Source of the DNA: Aurantimonas sp. 22II-16-19i
GTDB lineage: Bacteria > Pseudomonadota > Alphaproteobacteria > Rhizobiales > Rhizobiaceae
NCBI RefSeq assembly: GCF_002088275.1
Contig: NZ_AQQS01000015.1
Span: forward strand, 57,921-121,920
DNA length: 64,000 nucleotides
Direction: 5' to 3'
The notes below the pieces were generated by a model. The model worked only from the letters and a program-made list of their open reading frames with translations, had not been told where the DNA came from and searched no databases. The first letter of the stretch is position 1. Each line of letters begins with the position of its first letter. The translations under genes and the position numbers were made by a program. Shown here piece by piece: positions 11,974 through 20,629 of this stretch.

Positions 11974-12657
11974 ATGATGCCGAACACCGCCCGCAAGGTG
12001 GTCATCGCCGCCGTACTGGTCATGGGATGTCTGTCGCTCGGCGGCTGCCTCGGCCCGACCTACGGAACCGGCAAGTCGCAGGGCGAGACGCTCTTCGACG
12101 ACATGAACAACTTCGTCTCGCTCGGCGATAGCGAGGAGAAGAAGGGCATCGCCTACACGCCGCGCCAGGAACTGGTGAAGCCGGAGAACACCTCGGTGCT
12201 GCCGGCGCCCCAGGTCGCCCGCAACACGACGGGCGATCCCAACTGGCCGGAATCGCCCGAGGAGCGCTCCAAGCGCATCCAGGCTGCCGCCTATCAGGGC
12301 GACGGACCGCTGCCGGCGGAGTTCGCCACCAGTAGCAAGGAAGGCGTCACGCAGGGCTATCTCGATCGCACCAGCGGCAGCGGCTATGCGTTCAACAAGA
12401 ATTCCGACGAAGCCGGCGTCCTCTCGCCCGCCGAGCTGAAGAGCCGCTCGGAACTGCTCCAGGCACGGCTGAAGGAGCGCAACCAGGGCAGCCCGACCCA
12501 GCGCCGCTACCTCTCCGAACCGCCGCTGACCTATCGCGAGCCGGCCGCCAGCGCGCCGGTCGGCGATCCCGGCGAGGACGAGGAGACCAAGGCGCGGCGC
12601 CTGCGCGGCAACGGCCCCGGCGTCCTCGACAAGATCGGCGAACTGCTGCCGTTCTGA
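11974..12657 (+). CDS. Putative outer-membrane lipoprotein, function unknown
   Basis: 227-aa protein with a lipoprotein signal: hydrophobic VVIAAVLVMGCLSLGGC with lipobox LGGC, Cys about residue 27. AGGGGGAC precedes the start by eight bases. The mature part is hydrophilic and Pro/Glu-rich with no catalytic motif (TLFDDMNNFVSLGDSEEKKG, a central Pro-rich stretch, C-terminal GVLDKIGELLPF). I recognise the general type of alphaproteobacterial lipoprotein but cannot name a function. It lies between ileS and tadA and ends 58 bp from the convergent tadA gene. Confidence 0.75.
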   Translation: MMPNTARKVVIAAVLVMGCLSLGGCLGPTYGTGKSQGETLFDDMNNFVSLGDSEEKKGIAYTPRQELVKPENTSVLPAPQVARNTTGDPNWPESPEERSKRIQAAAYQGDGPLPAEFATSSKEGVTQGYLDRTSGSGYAFNKNSDEAGVLSPAELKSRSELLQARLKERNQGSPTQRRYLSEPPLTYREPAASAPVGDPGEDEETKARRLRGNGPGVLDKIGELLPF

Positions 12658-12715
12658 CCGCGTCTCCGGCCGGCCCGGGCCTGGCCTGACGCCGAACGCC
12701 GCTTCGGTGGGGCGG

Positions 12716-13162
12716 TCAGCGCCGCTCGCCGAAGAAGCGCCTGAGCAGCGCCGCGCTCGCCGTCTCGGCGATGCCGGAATAGACCTCCGGCGCGTGATGG
12801 CAGATCGCCTGCGAATAAAAGCGCGGCCCGTGTTCGACGGCGCCGCCTTTTTCGTCTCCGGCGCCGAAATACAGCCGGCGGATGCGGGCGAAGGAGATCG
12901 CCGCCGCGCACATGGCGCAGGGCTCCAGGGTCACATGCAGGTCGCAGCCGGTCAGGCGCTGCGATCCCAGCGCCGCGCAGGCGAGGCGGATCGCCACGAT
13001 CTCGGCATGGGCGGTCGGATCGGAGCGCAGCAGCGTCTCGTTGCCCGCCGCGGCGATCACCCGGTCCTCCATCGTGATCACCGCACCGACCGGAACCTCG
13101 CCGCGGTCCGCCGCGCGTTCGGCCTGTTTCAGGGCGAGATCCATGAAATTGCGGCGGTTCAT
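12716..13162 (-). CDS. tadA: tRNA-specific adenosine deaminase TadA
   Basis: Deaminates A34 to inosine in the anticodon of tRNA-Arg(ACG). 148 aa with the cytidine-deaminase-fold zinc site His-52/Ala/Glu-54 (THAEIVAIR region, HAE) and PCAMC at residues 81-85. The proton shuttle is Glu-54. The length and the closing SAALLRRFFGERR fit TadA. It is divergent from the downstream pseudouridine synthase gene, a neighbourhood I recall for Hyphomicrobiales. Confidence 0.95.
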   Translation of the reverse strand: MNRRNFMDLALKQAERAADRGEVPVGAVITMEDRVIAAAGNETLLRSDPTAHAEIVAIRLACAALGSQRLTGCDLHVTLEPCAMCAAAISFARIRRLYFGAGDEKGGAVEHGPRFYSQAICHHAPEVYSGIAETASAALLRRFFGERR

Positions 13163-13383
13163 CGGCAGATCGGTCTCGCTCGCGCGTCAAAGCCTTGCTA
13201 TAGCACTCGCAAACGATGACGGAAGCCGCAAGGGCGGCTTGGCCGTTCGCGGCAAGGGCCGATCGCTTCCGTTCCCCGGTCGCGCGGCACCCGGTCGCGC
13301 GGCGATGGTCGCCGAAGAATTCGGATCAGGAATTGCGCGAACCTCCGGGCCACGGCCCGTCGACGGCGCGAGACATTGAAAGC

Positions 13384-15693
13384 ATGGCGATGAGCGACGA
13401 CGACAGGACAGGCGGCGGCACGGGCGGCCCGGGCAAGGGTGGCGGCCGCACCGGCGGCAAGGGCCGCGGCCCGTCGACCGGCGGTGGTGCGAAGACCGGC
13501 GCGAAGGCTGGTGCGCGGGGCGGGCCGAGAGGTGACGGTCCGAGAGGCGACAAGCCGCGCCAGGGCGCCCGGCCGGCCGCCGCGGGCGAGGGGGCCAAGC
13601 GCTCCTTCGCCGACAAGCCGCGCAAGCCCTTCGCCGGCAAGCCTTCCGGCGGCAAGTCCTATGCCGGCAAGCGCGACGATGCCGGTGGCGACGCGGCCAG
13701 GGGCGGCGAGGGCCGGCCGTTCCGCGCGCCGCGGGGCGAGGGGGCCAAGCCCTTCACCCCGAAGAGCCGCGGCATGTTCTCCCATGGCGGGGCGAAGGCC
13801 GAGGATGGCCGCCCGGCCAAGCCGCGGAGCTACGGCAGCCGCAGCCATGACGCAGCCTCCGGCGGCGAGGCGCCGGGCGGTGAAGCAAGGGGCGGCGAGC
13901 GCAAGCCCCGCCCGATGACCGGCGAGCGCCGCGATGCGGCGGACCGACGCGGCGGCGATGGCGCGAAGGGCGGCTTCCGCAAGGAGCGGCCGGCCCGCGG
14001 CGACAAGCCCTCCGGCGCCGCGCGGGCCGAGCGCGTCGACAGGCGGCCGCGCGAGGGCGGCGACGCCCCGGCTTCCGCGGGCGATGTGTCCAACGAGGCG
14101 GCGCTCACCATGCGCATCGCCCGCCGGCTCGCCCGGGCCGGTGTCGCCTCGCGCCGGGACGCCGAGGCGATGATCGCCGAAGGCCGCGTGTCGGTGAACG
14201 GCAAGGTGCTGGAAACGCCGGCCCTCGACGTCGGCCCGAAGGATCGCATCACCATCGACGGCGACGCGCTTCCGGCGATCGAGCGGACCCGGCTGTGGCT
14301 GTTCCACAAGCCCTCCGGCCTCGTCACCACCAACAAGGACCCGGAAGGCCGGCCGACCGTCTTCGAGAAGCTGCCGGCGGAGATGCCGCGCGTCCTCACC
14401 ATCGGGCGGCTCGACATCACCACCGAGGGCCTGCTGCTCCTGACCAATGACGGCGGCCTCGCCCGGGTGCTGGAGCTTCCCGCGACCGGCTGGCTGCGTC
14501 GCTACCGGGTGCGCGCCCACGGCTCGATCAATCAGGCCAAGCTCGACGAACTGCGCGAGGGAATCGCCATCGACGGCGTCTTCTACGGCGCCATCGAGGC
14601 GACCCTCGACCGCGAGCAGGGTTCGAACGTCTGGCTGACCCTCGGCCTGCGCGAGGGCAAGAACCGCGAGGTCAAGCGCGTGCTCGGCCATCTCGGCCTC
14701 GACGTCAACCGGCTGATCCGCCTGTCCTACGGGCCGTTCCAGCTGGCCGATCTCAAGGAAGGCGCGGTGCGCGAGATCCACGGCAAGACGCTGCGCGACC
14801 AGCTCGGCCCCCGGCTGATCGAGGAGGCCGGTGCCGATTTCGACGCGCCGATCATCAACGAATTCTCCAACAAGCCGGTCGCGCCCGAGCGGGCGCCCCG
14901 CGCCAAGGATGGCGAAGCGAGGAAGAGCCGCGCCGAGACCGCGCCGAACCGCAAGCGCCAGCGCGAGGACGACCGCGAGGACGCCCTCGGCCGTCTCGAT
15001 ACCCGCTCCGACCGCCCGGCTCGCGGCAAGCCTGCCGAGCGCCCCGCCCGTGCTGCCGGGGCAGGGCGTCCCGACCGCGCGGATGGCGGCGGTCGTCCGG
15101 CGCGTCCGGCCCGGTCCGAGGGTCCCGGGGGCACCGGCCGTCCGCCGCGCGCCGATCACGCCGGCAGGTCCTTCGACGACAAGCCGCAGCGCGCCCGTAG
15201 CAGTGCCCGTGACGGCGAGCAGCGCTTCGGATCCGGTGACCGCGACGAGGGCCGCGGCCCCAAGCGCTTCTCCGCCGACCGCCCGGCCCGCGGCGGCTTC
15301 GGCGACAGGAAGTTCGGCGAGGGCAAGCCCGGCGATCGAAAATCCGGCGACAAGAAGTTCGGCGACAAGAGCTTCGGTGACGGCAAGCGCGGCGACGCGC
15401 CGGCCGATCGCCCGGTGCGTCCGCCGCTCGGCACCCGCCGCCTGACCAATGTCTGGATCGCCCCCGGCGGCCGGCCGATGGGCCCGAAGAAGGCCGCCAG
15501 TCAGGAAGCCATGGCCGAGCGCGTCGACAAGCCCCGCGCCGTCGATCCGACCCAGCGCATGGGCAAGAAGCGGGCGGGCGCAAAGCCGGCCGGCGGTGCC
15601 TCGGGTCCGCGGCCGACCAGAGGCGCCGGCGGCCCCCGGCCGAGCAGCGGTGCCGGCGGCGCCGGCGGCCCGCGCCGGCCGAAGAAGGGCTAG
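13384..15693 (+). CDS. RsuA/RluB-family pseudouridine synthase with long basic low-complexity arms
   Basis: Isomerises uridine in 23S (RluB-like) or 16S rRNA. The folded core is central: an S4 RNA-binding domain (MRIARRLARAGVASRRDAEA) followed by the synthase domain with catalytic Asp in IGRLDITTEGLLLLTNDG and the conserved GLREGKNREVKRVLGHLG. The core is flanked by a roughly 235-residue N-terminal and 280-residue C-terminal disordered arm rich in Gly, Lys, Arg, Pro and Ala, including degenerate FGD-KF/SGDKKFGDK repeats. 769 aa from the ATG at 13384, against about 290 for E. coli RluB. An upstream ATG at 13216 is in frame but less likely. rsmD follows three bases later, so both rRNA-modification genes probably form an operon. 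Confidence 0.88.
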   Translation: MAMSDDDRTGGGTGGPGKGGGRTGGKGRGPSTGGGAKTGAKAGARGGPRGDGPRGDKPRQGARPAAAGEGAKRSFADKPRKPFAGKPSGGKSYAGKRDDAGGDAARGGEGRPFRAPRGEGAKPFTPKSRGMFSHGGAKAEDGRPAKPRSYGSRSHDAASGGEAPGGEARGGERKPRPMTGERRDAADRRGGDGAKGGFRKERPARGDKPSGAARAERVDRRPREGGDAPASAGDVSNEAALTMRIARRLARAGVASRRDAEAMIAEGRVSVNGKVLETPALDVGPKDRITIDGDALPAIERTRLWLFHKPSGLVTTNKDPEGRPTVFEKLPAEMPRVLTIGRLDITTEGLLLLTNDGGLARVLELPATGWLRRYRVRAHGSINQAKLDELREGIAIDGVFYGAIEATLDREQGSNVWLTLGLREGKNREVKRVLGHLGLDVNRLIRLSYGPFQLADLKEGAVREIHGKTLRDQLGPRLIEEAGADFDAPIINEFSNKPVAPERAPRAKDGEARKSRAETAPNRKRQREDDREDALGRLDTRSDRPARGKPAERPARAAGAGRPDRADGGGRPARPARSEGPGGTGRPPRADHAGRSFDDKPQRARSSARDGEQRFGSGDRDEGRGPKRFSADRPARGGFGDRKFGEGKPGDRKSGDKKFGDKSFGDGKRGDAPADRPVRPPLGTRRLTNVWIAPGGRPMGPKKAASQEAMAERVDKPRAVDPTQRMGKKRAGAKPAGGASGPRPTRGAGGPRPSSGAGGAGGPRRPKKG

Positions 15694-15696
15694 GCG

Positions 15697-16257
15697 ATGC
15701 GCATCGTCGCCGGCGAGTTTCGCGGCCGCAGGCTCGCCGAGCCGAAGAGCGACCGCATCCGCCCGACCACCGACCGCAACCGCGAGACGCTGTTCAACAT
15801 CCTCGCCCATGGCGCGGCGGCGGATCTCGTCGGCGCCCGCATCCTCGACCTGTTCTCCGGCACCGGGGCGCTCGGCTTCGAGGCCCTGTCGCGGGGCGCG
15901 AAGTTCTGCCTCTTCGTCGAGGAGGACGTCGAGGCCCGCGGCATCATCCGCTCCAACATGGAAGCCTTCGGGCTGAACGGCCGGGCGAAGATCTTCCGCC
16001 GCGACGCGGTCAAGCTCGGCGTGCCCGGCACGATGGAGCCCTTCGACATGGTCTTCGCCGATCCGCCCTACGGCAAGGGGCTCGGCGAGCGGGCGCTCGC
16101 CTCTGCCCGCGAGGGCGGCTGGCTGAAGCCGGGGGCGCTGGCGGTGCTGGAGGAGGCCGAGACCGCGCGCTTCGAGCTGCCGGACGGCTTCGAGCTCACC
16201 GAGGAACGCCCCATGGGTGCGACGATCCTGCGCTTCCTGCGGCTGGCGCGCCCATGA
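15697..16257 (+). CDS. rsmD: 16S rRNA (guanine966-N2)-methyltransferase RsmD
   Basis: SAM-dependent methyltransferase acting on G966 of 16S rRNA during 30S assembly. 186 aa, starting MRIVAGEFRGRRLAEPKSD with the RPTTDRNRETLFNIL signature, SAM motif I LDLFSGTGALGFEALSRGA and the catalytic DPPYGKGLGERAL. It is coupled to the pseudouridine synthase upstream (three-base gap). Confidence 0.96.
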   Translation: MRIVAGEFRGRRLAEPKSDRIRPTTDRNRETLFNILAHGAAADLVGARILDLFSGTGALGFEALSRGAKFCLFVEEDVEARGIIRSNMEAFGLNGRAKIFRRDAVKLGVPGTMEPFDMVFADPPYGKGLGERALASAREGGWLKPGALAVLEEAETARFELPDGFELTEERPMGATILRFLRLARP

Positions 16258-16404
16258 ACTCGCCATGCTCCTGCGTTATGTCTGCGGCGAGAGCACCGGT
16301 GATCCGGGCGCGCCGCGACCTAACGAAAGCTTAAGTGGCCGGAGCGGCCGCCTTGCTCCATAGTCGCCGGTAACTTGCCACGATAACGAGGAAATCTGAC
16401 CGAC

Positions 16405-17937
16405 ATGATGCAGGTGATGCGGGCCGTTTCGGCCACAGCCCTCGCGGGCGCTCTCGCCTTCGGCCCGGTCTGGACCGCGGCCGCCGAGACGACCACCCAA
16501 CCCGAGGCGAAGACGGCCGCCGAAGCCGCGTCGCAGTCCGACGCCGTCGCCGGCACGCCCGCCGACGACAAGCCGGTCGAGGAGCGTATCACCGAGTTCA
16601 CCCTCGACAATGGCCTGCAGGTCGTCGTGCTGCCGGATCACCGGGCCCCGGTGGTCACCCAGATGGTCTACTACCATGTCGGCGCGGCGGACGAGGCGCC
16701 GGGCGAGAGCGGCATCGCCCACTTCCTCGAACACCTGATGTTCAAGGGCACCAAGGCCAATCCCGAGGGCGCCTTCTCCAAGGCCGTCGCCGACATCGGC
16801 GGCCAGGAGAACGCCTTCACCACCGACGACTACACCGGCTACTACCAGCAGGTTCCGGCGTCGGAGCTGGAGATGGTGATGAGCTTCGAGGCCGACCGGA
16901 TGGCCAATCTCGTCCTGACCGACGAGGTCGTGGCGCCCGAGCGCGACGTCATCCTCGAGGAGCGACGCATGCGCGTCGACAACGATCCCGGCGCGCAGCT
17001 GCAGGAGGCGGTCGGCGCCGCCCTGTTCCAGAACAGCCCCTACGGCATCCCCGTCATCGGCTGGCGCGGCGAGATGGAGCAGCTGTCGCGCGACGACGCC
17101 ATCGCCTTCTATGACAAGTATTACACGCCCAACAATGCGACGCTGCTGGTCGCCGGCGACGTGACGGTCGACGAGGTGCGCAGGCTCGCCGAGGAGACCT
17201 ACGGCAAGGTCGAGCGCCGGGCCGATCCCGGCGACCGGGAGCGGGCCCTAGAGCCCGAGCCGCTGGCCGCCCGCACGGTGACGCTCAGCGACCCCAAGGT
17301 GACCCAGCCCTCCATGCAGCGGGTCTATCTGGTTCCCTCCGAGACCACCGCCGAGCCCGGCGAGGCCGAGGCGCTCGACGTCCTCTCCGACATTCTCGGC
17401 GGCGGCACGACGAGCCGGCTCTATCGCTCCCTCGTCGTCGACAAGGCGATCGCCGCCGGCACCGGCGCCTATTACGGCGGCACCGCGCTGAAGGAGGGGC
17501 AGTTCGGCGTCTACGGCATGCCGCGCGGCGATGCGACGCTCGCCGACATCGAGGCCGCCATCGACGCCGAGATCGCGAAGATCCGCGAGACCGGCGTCAC
17601 CGAGGCCGAGCTCGAGCGCGCCAAGAACCGGGTGCGCAAGAACATGATCTATCTGCGCGACAGCCAGACCGCGATGGCAAGGCGCGTCGGCGCGGCGCTG
17701 TCCACCGGCCGCACGCTCAAGGACGTCGAGACCTGGCCGGACCGGATCGAGGCGGTCACCGTCGAGGCGGTCAACGCCGCGGCGCGCAAGTATCTCGAGC
17801 CGCAGCGCTCGGTCACCGGCTATCTGACGCCGAAGGCGCCGGCCGCCGCGTCGGCCGCGCCGGATGCCGCCGGCGACGCTGCCGAGGATGGCGGCGCGGA
17901 TGCCGCAACGCCTGCCGCCGCCCCTTCGCGCTCCTGA
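16405..17937 (+). CDS. Active M16 zinc peptidase, secreted
   Basis: Periplasmic M16 (pitrilysin/processing peptidase-like) protease, 510 aa. The signal peptide is MMQVMRAVSATALAGALAFG ending near AAA. The inverted zinc motif HFLEH at residues 106-110 (His-106, Glu-109, His-110) is intact, so this is the catalytic subunit. The C-terminus is an Ala/Asp-rich tail. It is followed after 19 bp by a second M16 protein that lacks the zinc motif. In Sphingomonas and rhizobia such pairs are known to form heterodimers of an active and an inactive subunit. Substrate unknown. GAGGAA lies about 11 bases before the start. Confidence 0.92.
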   Translation: MMQVMRAVSATALAGALAFGPVWTAAAETTTQPEAKTAAEAASQSDAVAGTPADDKPVEERITEFTLDNGLQVVVLPDHRAPVVTQMVYYHVGAADEAPGESGIAHFLEHLMFKGTKANPEGAFSKAVADIGGQENAFTTDDYTGYYQQVPASELEMVMSFEADRMANLVLTDEVVAPERDVILEERRMRVDNDPGAQLQEAVGAALFQNSPYGIPVIGWRGEMEQLSRDDAIAFYDKYYTPNNATLLVAGDVTVDEVRRLAEETYGKVERRADPGDRERALEPEPLAARTVTLSDPKVTQPSMQRVYLVPSETTAEPGEAEALDVLSDILGGGTTSRLYRSLVVDKAIAAGTGAYYGGTALKEGQFGVYGMPRGDATLADIEAAIDAEIAKIRETGVTEAELERAKNRVRKNMIYLRDSQTAMARRVGAALSTGRTLKDVETWPDRIEAVTVEAVNAAARKYLEPQRSVTGYLTPKAPAAASAAPDAAGDAAEDGGADAATPAAAPSRS

Positions 17938-17956
17938 TTCTTTCCGAAAGACAGCC

Positions 17957-19288
17957 ATGACCACGAACGCCACGACCCGCGGCCTCAAGGGCCTCCTGTC
18001 CATCGCGACCTTCGGCTTCCTCGCCTTCACCGCCGCGCCGGCCCTCGCCGTCGACATCCAGGAAGTGACGAGCCCCGGCGGCATCAAGGCCTATCTCGTC
18101 GAGGACCACTCCAACCCGCTGATCGCCGTCAACTTCGCCTTCGAGGGCGGCGGCTCGACCCAGGATCCGGACGGCAAGGAGGGCCTTGCCAACCTCCTCA
18201 CCGGCCTTCTCGACGAGGGCGCCGGCGACATCGAGAGCGCCGACTTCCAGTCGAAGCTCGACGAACTCGGCGTGTCGATGAGCTTCGAGGCGAGCCTCGA
18301 CAACTTCACCGGCTCGTTCCGCACCATCACCGACTTCGAGGACGACGCCTTCGACCTCCTCCACCTCGCCTTGAGCGAGCCGCGCTTCGACGCCGAGCCG
18401 GTGAACCGCATCCGCGGCCAGATCGTCACCGGCATCCTCGCCGGTCGCAACGATCCCGAGGAAGTCACCTCCAAGGCGTTCCGCGAGACGGTGTTCGCCG
18501 GCCACCCCTATTCCCGCCCGACGGAGGGAACGCCGGAGGCGCTGGCCTCGGTCACCGCCGAGGATCTCAAGGCCTTCCGCTCGAAGGTCTTCGCCAGGGA
18601 CAACCTCGTCGTCGGCGTCGTCGGCGACATCACCCCCGAGGCTCTCGGCAAGCGCCTCGACCAGGTCTTCGGCGGCCTGTCGGAAAAGGCCGAGCTGAAG
18701 ACCATCCCGATGGCCGAGCCTGTCATGGGCAAGGACGTCCATGTCGACCTCGCCGTGCCGCAGACCAGCATCCGCGCCGCCATGCCGGGCATCATGCGCG
18801 ACGACGACCAGTTCTTCGCCGCCTATCTGATGAACCACATCCTCGGCGGCGGCTCCTTCACCTCCTGGCTCTACGAGGAGATCCGCGAGAAGCGGGGCCT
18901 TGCCTATGGCGCCTATTCCTACCTCGCCAGCTACGATCACGGCGCGGTTCTCGGCATCGGCACGGCGACGAGGGCCGACGCCGCCCCGCAGACCGTCGAC
19001 ATCATCCGCAAGGAGATCGAGCGCATGGCGACCGCCGGGCCGACCCAGGAGGAACTCGACAAGGCCAAGGCCTATGTGAAGGGCTCCTACGCGGTGCGCA
19101 ATCTCGACTCCTCCCTCGCCGTCGCCCAGACCCTCGTCGGCATCCAGCTCGACGACCTCGGCATCGGCTATATCGACGAGCGCCAGGCGCTGATCGACGC
19201 GGTGAGCCTCGACGACGTCAAGGCCGCCGCGAAGCGGCTGCTCGACACCGCGCCGACCGTGGTGACGGTCGGCCCCGCCGGCGCCTGA
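17957..19288 (+). CDS. Non-catalytic M16 peptidase partner, secreted
   Basis: 443-aa M16-family protein with signal peptide (GLLSIATFGFLAFTAAPALA). The region aligned with HxxEH reads GLANLLTGLLDEGAG, so the zinc ligands are missing. The C-terminal half keeps the Arg/Tyr pair region REKRGLAYGAYSYL used for substrate docking in M16 enzymes. The expected role is as the regulatory subunit of a heterodimer with the preceding active protease. The start at 17957 follows the upstream stop by 19 bp; the same frame is open further upstream but overlaps the first gene's coding end. Confidence 0.9.
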   Translation: MTTNATTRGLKGLLSIATFGFLAFTAAPALAVDIQEVTSPGGIKAYLVEDHSNPLIAVNFAFEGGGSTQDPDGKEGLANLLTGLLDEGAGDIESADFQSKLDELGVSMSFEASLDNFTGSFRTITDFEDDAFDLLHLALSEPRFDAEPVNRIRGQIVTGILAGRNDPEEVTSKAFRETVFAGHPYSRPTEGTPEALASVTAEDLKAFRSKVFARDNLVVGVVGDITPEALGKRLDQVFGGLSEKAELKTIPMAEPVMGKDVHVDLAVPQTSIRAAMPGIMRDDDQFFAAYLMNHILGGGSFTSWLYEEIREKRGLAYGAYSYLASYDHGAVLGIGTATRADAAPQTVDIIRKEIERMATAGPTQEELDKAKAYVKGSYAVRNLDSSLAVAQTLVGIQLDDLGIGYIDERQALIDAVSLDDVKAAAKRLLDTAPTVVTVGPAGA

Positions 19289-19298
19289 GGCCGGCGGC

Positions 19299-20180
19299 AT
19301 GCGTCTCGGTCTGGCCCTCGGGGGCGGCGGCGCCCGCGGGCTCGCGCACATCCACGTCCTCGAGGCGCTCGACGACCTCGGCCTGAAGCCGGTGCGCATC
19401 ACCGGCTCGTCGATCGGCGCCGTCATCGGCGCCGGCTACGCGGCCGGCATGCCGGCGCGCGACATCCGCGCCTATCTCCTCGACTGCTTCGTCTCCCCGC
19501 GCATCGTCATCGGCCGGCTCTGGCAGACCCGGCCGGTGTCGCTGCAGGAGTTCCTCAGCGACGGCGGCTTCCGCATCGGCCAGCTCAACGCCCGCCGGGT
19601 GATCATGGCCTTCATGCCGCCGGACGTGCCGATCACCTTCGAGGAGCTGCACATCCCCCTCGGCGTCATGGCGACGGACTATTTCGCCCGCGCCGAATGC
19701 GAGCTCGACACCGGCGACCTGCGCAGCGCCATCGCCGCCTCCGCCGCGATCCCCGCGGTGTTCCGCCCGGTGCGCCGCGACGGCCGGGTGCTGGTCGACG
19801 GCGGCATCTACAACCCGCTCCCCTTCGACCGCCTGAAGGGCATCGCCGACGTCATCGTCGCCGTCGACGTCAATGGCGGCCCCGATGGCGACGGCAGCCG
19901 CATGCCGACCCCGATCCAGGCGATGATCGGCGCCTCCCAGCTGACCATGCAGTCGATCATCGACACCAAGCTGATGATCTCGCCGCCCGATCTCCTCTTC
20001 CGCCCGGCGGTCTCGCCCTACGGCGTCCTCGACTTCATGCGCTCCCGCGAGATCCTGACCGCGACCGAGTCGATCCGCGACGAGGCCAAGCGGGCGATCG
20101 AGCACCACCTGGAGGGCCGGCTGAAGGGGCGGGGACATCCCGAATGGCGGACCGAGGGGGTCGAGGCGGCGCTCGGGTGA
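19299..20180 (+). CDS. Patatin-like phospholipase (RssA type)
   Basis: 293-aa serine lipid acyl hydrolase. The oxyanion glycine run LALGGGGARG (residues 5-14), the nucleophile elbow GSSIG with Ser-38, and the catalytic aspartate in LVDGGIYNPLP give the complete patatin Ser-Asp dyad. No signal peptide, so probably cytoplasmic or membrane-associated. It follows the M16 pair by ten bases and is likely cotranscribed. Physiological substrate unknown. Confidence 0.9.
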   Translation: MRLGLALGGGGARGLAHIHVLEALDDLGLKPVRITGSSIGAVIGAGYAAGMPARDIRAYLLDCFVSPRIVIGRLWQTRPVSLQEFLSDGGFRIGQLNARRVIMAFMPPDVPITFEELHIPLGVMATDYFARAECELDTGDLRSAIAASAAIPAVFRPVRRDGRVLVDGGIYNPLPFDRLKGIADVIVAVDVNGGPDGDGSRMPTPIQAMIGASQLTMQSIIDTKLMISPPDLLFRPAVSPYGVLDFMRSREILTATESIRDEAKRAIEHHLEGRLKGRGHPEWRTEGVEAALG

Positions 20181-20277
20181 CCGGTCCGGCAGCGACGCCC
20201 GCCGCCGAGGGGAGCATCCTCCGGCACACCATCGTCCAGGCCACCACCGTCCAGGACATGACCACCATCACGTCCGC

Positions 20278-20485
20278 CTCGTCATCCCGGGCTTGACCCG
20301 GGACCCATTCCAAACCGCCGAAGACTGTCCTCCCCGCCAGGCGGGCACCATCATCGCGGCTTCGTCATCCCGGCCCCCGAGCCGGGATCCATTCCAAATC
20401 GTCGATGATTCCCGCGCGAGTTTCTGCCAATCCTAACATCTTCGCCGATTTGGAATGGATCCCGGGCTTGACCCGGGATGACGAC
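20278..20485. repeat. Cluster of three REP-like palindromes
   Basis: Three copies of an alphaproteobacterial intergenic palindrome: 20278-20314 (CATCCCGGGCTTGACCCGGG, then ACCCATTCCAAA), 20363-20401 (same orientation, diverged loop) and 20447-20485 (inverted). Copies two and three form a large inverted pair through CATTCCAAATCG/CGATTTGGAATG. The same family recurs at 47998-48119. The rest of the 20181-20629 gap holds no gene. Confidence 0.85.
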
Positions 20486-20629
20486 GCGTCGGCCGAGCGT
20501 CAGTGATTGTCGTCGTATCGAGCCCTCGCGGCGCTTGAACGGTAGGCCCTTGGCGCCGAACGAGACCGGGGCCGACGGTATCAGACCGAGATCCGCCCCC
20601 TGGAGAGCCGAGCCCGCGCCTCACCCCGC

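Noticed and set aside
13198..16266. Minus-strand open frame of about 1020 codons
   Set aside because: Runs antisense through the pseudouridine synthase and rsmD. Sequence is biased Arg/Ala/Gly without domains.
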